64,000 nt of DNA from contig OX485808.1 in the NCBI GenBank assembly GCA_950295325.1, forward strand, positions 14,510,501-14,574,500, written 5' to 3'. Made by a program: the position numbers and the translations under genes. The DNA comes from Polytrichum commune. Taxonomy: Eukaryota > Streptophyta > Polytrichopsida > Polytrichales > Polytrichaceae. The notes under the pieces are model-generated. The model saw only the letters and a program-made list of their open reading frames with translations, ran no database searches and was not told the origin of the DNA. This document shows positions 56,890 to 64,000 of the stretch, piece after piece (the first letter of the stretch is position 1; every line of letters begins with the position of its first letter).

Positions 56890-59800
56890 CTGTGTATTAA
56901 GTAAAACTAGAGTAGATAGACTTGTTTCCCTTCACTCAAGTAAGTTTCGCATGGGTGTAGTACATGTGTGATATTGGGGTGACTTTTCACATGTGTAGAA
57001 AATTTAACAAAAAAAATCACACTTTATTTTCAAGTTTTGAAATTATTGTAAATTTTTCAAAGGAAACAATTCTCTCCCAACCCATCTATTCACAACATTG
57101 GTCGACTTATTTCCGATAACTGAGAGATGAAAACTTGAGTACAATTAGTGCCATTTTCAAGGAACCCAAATCCGTGCCCTTTTAACTTACTTTTTCCATC
57201 ACGTTAGAAAATGACAACTATTATGTGTGTGGAACTTCACAAATTTAGGGGACTCTATGTATTAAGATTGGGGGAGGGAGGGGGGGTATCGGATACGGGT
57301 TTGTGTACTCTATATTGTATGTAAAAGTATGAATGTAAACCAACCTCATCAGCTCGCCTCAATCACCCTCATTAATATTTTATAGATGTAGTACTTCTAG
57401 GTTGATTATTAATTTAGTTGAGTCGGGCGTTTCATATTTGGACACTTGAGTGCCAAATGAGGTAAGCATGTGGGCCTCATGTGGTCCCTCTTCTTAATTG
57501 GTACATTCATATTTAGGTTATTTATGGTAATAAGTATAGTGAACACCAAAAAGGACATGTGTTAGAAGGGGATTGGTCTATGTGCGCATAATATATCATC
57601 CAATTGTCCTAGGCTCAATAGTGAACATGGTTATTCAGAGGGCTACTATGTGATCGTTTAAAGAGAGAGATGTCTACTTTGCATCCTTGTGACTAATGTA
57701 TTTCTACTTCGATTTTGAAACCTGAAATGATAATTTGCAAGGTTTGCAAATGTGGACCAGATAAGACAATTTCCAAGCCAATCCAACGGTTAGGAAGTGG
57801 ATGTGGATTGTGTAGTTGGAAGTGCTCACAAGAGGATCGTGCACCTTATCTAGACTATGGTTTTAGGAGCACAATGATGATAACCTTGAGTTTTGAGAGT
57901 TTTTGGAATAAAATTTATGTAGGATTTTTGGTTTCATGTTCAAGGTATGCTCAAACGATAAGTTCCACACACAACCACTACCATCCACCTAGACTAACCA
58001 CCCAAGTGTCATTAATCTCAAAGCAACCCACTTGAATCCCGTGCACGTTCACCCATACGAGATTCTAGCCTACTAGATACCGTGATTTGAAAGCAATAGA
58101 GTGAACCCTCTTCCAACATACACATGCGTTATCATAGAACCACCCTTGAGCAATGCAACACTAACATGATCATATTCCACTATAACAACACACATCTTTC
58201 TTGACTAGGTTTTTTTACTTCCACAAGTGAGAAAACACAGACTTCACTGCCGTTAAAAACGATCAGTCGCTTTAGATAAGCAGTCAAGTATGGGCCTAGT
58301 CATGTCGGACATGACATTCCCATTGGACACGTTCCTAATGGCAATGAAGTTTAGTTTACTACACCTACGTTACTTCATAAAGTAATGTCCGTCTTCACTA
58401 CACCTCGTCGATATAAGTAAGAGAAGACACACCTCCCTATGACTAAACCTAGTGATATCCTAACACTAGCACCAATCATAAATGCAGTGTAGGATAATTT
58501 GTACTTCACTACACAAAGTCACATCATGTGCAATGCATAGACATACCAACCAAAGTACAGGTCAATAAGAACAATATGGTTTATACATTGATGCAAATAC
58601 TGATCTTGCTTATTTATTTCATTCATTCATTAAATTATCATGGAACCATGGTTGGTTGCCCATCGATTAAGAAAATCAATTGAGTTTTATAATTGTCGAA
58701 TCTTGAGGAAGTATGGTTTTGGACCATTTTTAAAGGATTCAAATTTCACAAGTAGCGTATCCTAGATGCCATCAAGAGAATTGAAAGTAGGCTCTAGAAA
58801 TTAGACACACCGAACTACGGTAGTAGGAGGCGGCTTTAATAGAAGTTGGGTAAATCTTCTTACAAAGCCCTGTTAAATTAGAAGGTGGATAAATATGTTA
58901 CGGTAAATGTCATTGTTATGGAGTCCTTGATACTCAGTGAAGGACAACTAATGTGCATTACTACTATTTGGAGTTACGTAGTGCTATAACTATTTAATGA
59001 GGATGTAATATTTTATCAAGCAAAGTCATTTATGTTCTACAATGTCCGAATAACCTATTTAACTTTCGTTTGTAAAAAAATGAATTTTCGAGTAAGATGG
59101 TTTTGCACTATGTAACTTCAAATAATAACACACATTATTTAAGATAATCAGTGTAGTCTCAGGTATGAGCTCCCGGCTATGATCAAGGTGAAGTGTCCTT
59201 CATTTCTTCCTAGCATATTGGGCGTTCTATTAATATAATTTACTCTTTGGTAAATAGTTTAGGAAAGAACAACCTTCATACAAACATGTCACAAACACTA
59301 AGTACTTTGTTGTAAAAGCTTCGAGAAACAAGTAAGGCAAAGTCATTGTCACCAACAACAAGCCTCAACGCGCAACTTATGTGTTGCTTGCAATCTAGAT
59401 TTCCTTAGAATGGCTTATTATAATAAATATTACAACTACTATTATAATTACAATTATTTCATTAGAATATAATGCAAAATGACAATCAAGCATATTAAGA
59501 ATACCATGAGATTTGAACAAAAATTCCTTATACAACTAAGAAATCAACCAACCTTCAATTGTAAATGAAGCTCCTAAAGATATGTGTCAAGTATTACAAA
59601 CTTAAGGAAGTGCTTCCTCTTTCACAATGCATATAGTATCTTAGGCTTGTGACTCAATTCGATTCAACAAACTTGCAATGTGTTGAATGATGGTTGAATA
59701 GCCAAAAAGGCACGACTCCTCAACAAGTAGCCTTGAATTTCTCGAAGGAAGGAGACAATTCGACTTCCACTACCACAATCCACATAAACAATTATTGACA

Positions 59801-60110
59801 AGTGCATACCATTTGAAGTTCGCTTAAGATTTGAAGAAAGAGACTCCAAACAAAAGTCGTGAAGCAATGGCGATTAGACAACCTTTGCTTGACATGAATA
59901 AATTTCCTTGTCCACACCGTTCTCAACACACACACTTGCTTTAAAGATTGCACCACAATTCAACAAGATTTTTGACGATGGGAATAAATTAGGTGAAGAT
60001 TGTGGCAATCATTGGCTCTCACAATTATATTTTATCAAGAACTACTCCTCCCATTCATCATACTTTTTCATCAATCGCCATATCTAAATTCGCTCACAAT
60101 AAGGAGCCAT
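56890..60110. other. Intergenic; no gene supported
   Basis: 57541-57690 is a copy of dispersed repeat R2 (GGACATGTGTTAGAAGGGGATTGG, GGCTCAATAGTGAACATGG). 58890-59110 matches other dispersed fragments (GTGCTATAACTATTTAATG). 58340-58400 has a small inverted pair around TTCATAAAGTAA. No gene is recognised. Confidence 0.45.
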
Positions 60111-60116
60111 GTGGAG

Positions 60117-60117
<1 letters not shown>

Positions 60118-60176
<59 letters not shown>
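60118..60176. repeat. (CT)n microsatellite
   Basis: About 29 uninterrupted CT dinucleotides. It produces spurious Ser/Leu and Arg/Glu repeat frames on the two strands. Confidence 0.97.
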
Positions 60177-60178
<2 letters not shown>

Positions 60179-60738
60179 CCGTGCCTACAACAATTTGAAT
60201 GCTTTGAGACAATCAAGATAATGGTTGTCCTCCCCACCTTCCAAGTATAGGATTGCAAGCCCAAACCAACCACTACCATGTCTTTGCACGGCACTTGGTG
60301 CAAGGACACTACCCCACCCCCGGAAAACCAGCTAGCCCTCCCCCTCCCCCCCTTGGGGTCAATCATAGGGTTGGCCCTGTAAATATATTCACCTTGCCGC
60401 CCCCCGAGTAATACCACCTCTAGAAGTTTGCATTGTGGACTAGTGAGGCCTCGTGATCATCTAAACAATTTGGTTTGCATATGTGGGAATTGTTGTGTAC
60501 TACATAGATACCATTGGATATGAAAATGAGTCTTTGGAGTAAATCATGAGTTTGTCTCCACTATAAGTGTGGGCTAGATTATTTGCACACAAGATTATGT
60601 GTAGTCCAAATTTAGCAAATATGCAAGTCAAAGGTAGGTGGAACTTATGCTCCCAAGTCCCAAACCTTATCAAACCACACAAAGACTATTTCTACGTTTT
60701 GCCATATAAGGTATGCGGGTGTTAAATGGTCACTTTGA

Positions 60739-61085
60739 GCTTTGCACCCCACGTCTTGTAGGTGGTGAAACATGCAAATAGTGTGCTCGATGATTGCCAA
60801 TTCCAAATCATGTCCATTTGCCTCGTGATTTTCAAAGCTCGTTTGAGTATCTTATTATTGTCAAAGTGAAGATTCTCAATGTATTAAATGGTCATATAGT
60901 CCCTCCTCCCATCATGTTGATTATTAAACCTAAAATGATTATCATGTTTTGAGAAACGTAATCCAACCTCTTTTGAACACATGTCTTTTTGGTGTGTGTT
61001 CTTCCATTCACACCCAACCACAAAACCATTCAAACATAGCTGCCCAATTTAGGAAAAACCAACCATGTTCAAGGCCCACTTACCT
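60739..61085. repeat. Dispersed repeat R1, copy 3
   Basis: It contains TTCAAAGCTCGTTTGAGTATC, TTAAATGGTCATATAGTCCC, CCTAAAATGATTATCATG, CCAACCTCTTTTGAACACATG and CATTCAAACATAGCTGCCC, in the same order as copies 1 and 2. The poly(C) run seen in the other copies is only CCCTCCTCCC here. Confidence 0.7.
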
Positions 61086-61089
61086 TATT

Positions 61090-62732
61090 TCATGCTAGTT
61101 CATGTTTCACTAGGGGGCTACAAATTCAACTCTAAATTTTGAACAAATTTTGTGAAAACAAGAGAATCAATAGAATCGTCAAAAATGCAAGTGTTCATAT
61201 GTCCAAAAGCCCTTAATTTTTTGCTCCTAGAATGTACGTTGATGCAACTGAAACAATTTCAATTGGTTGAAACTTTCATTCAATATAAACCATTGATCGT
61301 TTATTTACAAGCTGAAGCTTCTGAATTTTGATTGATAATGCATCTTGAGGTGGGTTGGTGACGCCTTGTGGTGGATGTAATACATTGCTTTGAAACCACA
61401 TTACTCCTCAATTGGAAGAAAGAGTGTGGACTTGCTTGAAGTAATTGTTGACAAGGAGTGTGGTGTTGTCAAAGTGGTATATTTTAAGAAGAGTTTTGGA
61501 TACAAGTATAGATGAAATCATCTTACACAAACTGTAGCTCTTTAGCAACTTGGGTAGAAAATATATAATTTTAAAGGTGCTCAAATTTATGGGATATTAT
61601 TGAGTGCCATAGATGAAATTAGGAAAACCATCCATAAATTATAGAAATGACTTGGATGAATGTCTAACTTACCTTAAATTACTTTTTGAATACGCCCAAT
61701 TTTAGAATATTGTTTTTTGAGATGCCTAAGTTACTTTTGCACTTTAATTAATTATTAGGCAGAAAGGTGCCCAAGTTGCTGGAAAACTACGGTATCAATG
61801 CACCTTATTTCAATTGATGCAGATTATCATTTGGAATTACAAAGTGTTGTAACACCTCACAAAGACTAACACATCTTGGCATAAGAGTTTTGTTATATTC
61901 TATAAAGTGCAAGCTACCTATTTGTTATGTTTTTCAAAAATCCACTTCCACAATTTTATTTTATTTCTAGCACCTATGTAACTCCAAATGGTGATTTACA
62001 TTAAAATTTGTAGGAAAATACCTTCATAGAGACCCGATTGGAAAGCGGAGCATGATTCAAATCCCACATAGGCATGTATAGGACTCCACCTTCCACTCTC
62101 ACACTTTCATATCCTCGAAATCTCTTTTAGGAATATCCGTACTCACAAACCATAGACGCTTGTGTTAAAATACTGTGACTTCCTTGACAAGTTCCTAAAT
62201 TCTTTGGTCACGGATTGCACAATATTATATTACAAAATCCAAGTTCTCAATGCATTGCTATTCCAATGAAGAAATCCATGTGTAAGATTGAGAGCACACA
62301 TAATGGAGAGAGAAATAGACAAATTTTGGGAACAATTGGAAGCACTTGCTTGGATAAGTTGCGCATAAGGGGCTCTATTGGATGGAAGGACGTTAAACCT
62401 TCCCCCTATGAGCTTTCAAGGGAGGTGGATAGGAGGTGGGGTAGCCCCCAAAGAAGTTTCAAAATTTTCTGATGCCGATCGAAAAATGTTGCCCGCCCTG
62501 CCCAACTTATAAAAAAAATAAAAAATAGAAAACATTGCCCTTGCGTTCTTGAAGGTTGCTTGTCCACAAAACTCGTCTTGAGTGCACTTCACCTTCAAAG
62601 TCCAAAATCCAATATATATGTGCACTTCCACTTAGTAAATAAGCAAATGATTGAGATTTCATTTCCGGAGTGAAACCGTCAATAAAGCATGTTATTCACT
62701 TGGAAGTCAAAAACATTACGAAACTCTCAATA
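61090..62732. other. Intergenic; no gene supported
   Basis: AT-rich DNA; 61800-61960 carries a fragment of the dispersed repeat seen at 190-275 and 58.96 kb. Nothing coding is supported. Confidence 0.4.
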
Positions 62733-63360
62733 GCATTGAGGTTATAATTTTGTGACTTACCATTTGAAAGGGTCCTTGTCATTCTAAAACAAAACTTATT
62801 TTTCTATAATATTTTAGGTATTGCCTTCTACTTTCACAAGTATTCATAACATGCAAACTGATTAAGTGTGATTAAATATAATCAAGCTTATTTAGCCTAA
62901 TTAAGCTTGATGGACCTAATTAACCCTAAGTAAATCAGAACTATGCTTACCAAACTACTTGAGCCTAAAAAATTCTAAAATGCGCTTTCTTGAATTAATT
63001 ATTATTTAAGTCAGAAATTAGAATTGATGAGCTTCATTACAATTGTTTAGGCTTTATTAGGCTTTATTAGGTTTAATGTGCTTACTTGCACTTAATGAAA
63101 CTTAATTACTTTGAATGTCTATGAATACTTGTAGAAACTTAGGCCTTGCGCTCAATTACGTGTAATTACGGTTATTTACGCTTGATTAAATTTAATCACA
63201 GTTAATTAGTTTGAATGAGTATGAGTACTTATGAACGTAGAAGGTATTACCTAAAATACCCGAAAACATGCATACTAAAAATAGAACGCTAATTTAAGTT
63301 CCAATTTAGAATGACAAAGACCCTTTCAAATGGTAAGTCACGACAATTGTAACCTCAATG
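62733..63360. mobile_element. Fold-back element with an AATTAAGC-rich core
   Basis: The left arm begins CATTGAGGTTATAATTTTGTG, then TGACTTACCATTTGAAAGGG and GTCATTCTAAA. The right arm is the complement (TTTAGAATGACAAAGACCC, TTTCAAATGGTAAGTCACG, ACAATTGTAACCTCAATG). Arms of about 115 bp enclose a core of short words such as TTAAGCTTGA, CTAATTAAGC and GATTAAAT in both orientations. No coding capacity. Confidence 0.75.
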
Positions 63361-64000
63361 AAATTGATTTTCAAAGTTTGGGAAGTCAAAAAGGCTGATG
63401 AGAGTGAATGTACATCAAGATGGTTTCAAACTAGCTAAATCTCTAGAGTGGCGGACTGTGATATCCTTCATGAGATAGAGGCTAATGTCAACTTGACGGT
63501 CCAATTGAAAGAAAGATTTGAGGCTCCCTAGAACTACATTCTCAAATAGTGATGCAAACTTATTTTTAATGGGGTTATATAGGGGACATTATAACACGAA
63601 ATGTGCCTCATTTTCAATAGCATTACAAGAGCACAAGTGGCACAATCTAGTATCTCTAGAGATAGGAATAGTCGTCCGTCATTCAATTTCAATGGCAAGT
63701 CTATGGTTCAAGGTGCAATAGGCAATAATGAATTGGCGTTGTAGTGGTTGTCAATGGTTGCTTCAAGTACAATCCATTTTCTTATTTGAGAAAATCCACA
63801 AGATGGAGGTTATCTAGTTTCTACCCTAAGAGATGGGAAGAGTTCCACTTTTTAGTAAAAATACCTCTTTGGTATCATCATATCGATGATGGGGTCGATT
63901 AGGGTTCGGTATTTGTCTTTTTTTGGATAGTATATCATCTTTGGGGTCTTTGTCATGGCAGAAAGCAAATTTTAATACCCGGAACAACGATGAAGGTGGG
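63361..64000. other. Window end; no gene supported
   Basis: Short open frames only. No domain, splice pattern or repeat partner is recognised. Confidence 0.4.

Noticed and set aside
60000-60417. Open frames with Ser-Leu or Arg-Glu repeats
   Set aside because: They are translations of the (CT)n microsatellite.
1-64000. tRNA, rRNA or other structured RNA genes
   Set aside because: I looked for cloverleaf-type and conserved rRNA words and saw none beyond the SINE candidate at 39.5 kb.

Overview
This is nuclear DNA of a land plant. The host genes are intron-rich and plant-specific in type: a three-B3-domain transcription factor with an EAR repression motif, a mitochondrial phosphate carrier with a plant-style presequence, and a small METTL13/EEF1AKMT4-like methyltransferase. 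They sit in AT-rich intergenic DNA full of MITEs and fold-back repeats. Gene style and repeat content suggest a seed-free plant (lycophyte, fern or bryophyte), but the sequence alone does not settle the lineage.

Region 1 (about 0.57-16.2 kb) is the unusual part. A minus-strand, multi-exon gene (about 7.79 kb down to 1.94 kb or 0.96 kb) encodes, in order, a ParB-like fold, a beta-class N4/N6 DNA-methyltransferase-like fold, a long charged linker and an FCP1/HAD-phosphatase-like domain. It is decayed. A plus-strand gene at 13.1-16.2 kb encodes a DUF7869-type, RNase H/DDE-like protein, probably a transposase, and is also decayed. Both genes are embedded in one family of 22-bp palindromes: 10-bp arms GTTTGGGTCG and its complement around two variable bases. 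I count about 34 good copies plus several degenerate ones, all between 0.57 and 12.9 kb. They form local tandem arrays with different periods (36, 57, about 79 and 78 bp; about 99 bp in the degenerate left array). Every intron I could define in the ParB/methyltransferase gene carries at least one copy. I propose that this region is one, or two related, poorly described mobile elements.

Region 2 (17.2-20.3 kb) holds a two-exon mitochondrial phosphate carrier gene (376 aa). Its intron has grown by tandem duplication, and a duplicated copy of its last exon lies downstream.

Region 3 (23.8-31.3 kb, minus strand) is a six-coding-exon gene for a protein of about 1158 aa with three B3 domains. It has a non-coding first exon and a promoter whose upstream sequence is present three times.

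Region 4 (31.4-50.6 kb) is intergenic and rich in short DNA transposons. These include three PIF/Harbinger-like MITEs of about 508 bp that all retain the same 63-codon ORF, a pair of about 400 bp elements with TACACTAA ends, several fold-backs, a tRNA-derived SINE candidate, a 51-bp minisatellite and an orphan coding fragment.

Region 5 (50.6-54.3 kb, minus strand) is a nine-exon SAM-dependent methyltransferase gene (249 aa) with a 20-nt microexon and a MITE in its last intron. A GC-rich promoter candidate lies at 56.3-56.5 kb.

Region 6 (56.5-64 kb) is repeat-rich intergenic DNA with no gene I can support.
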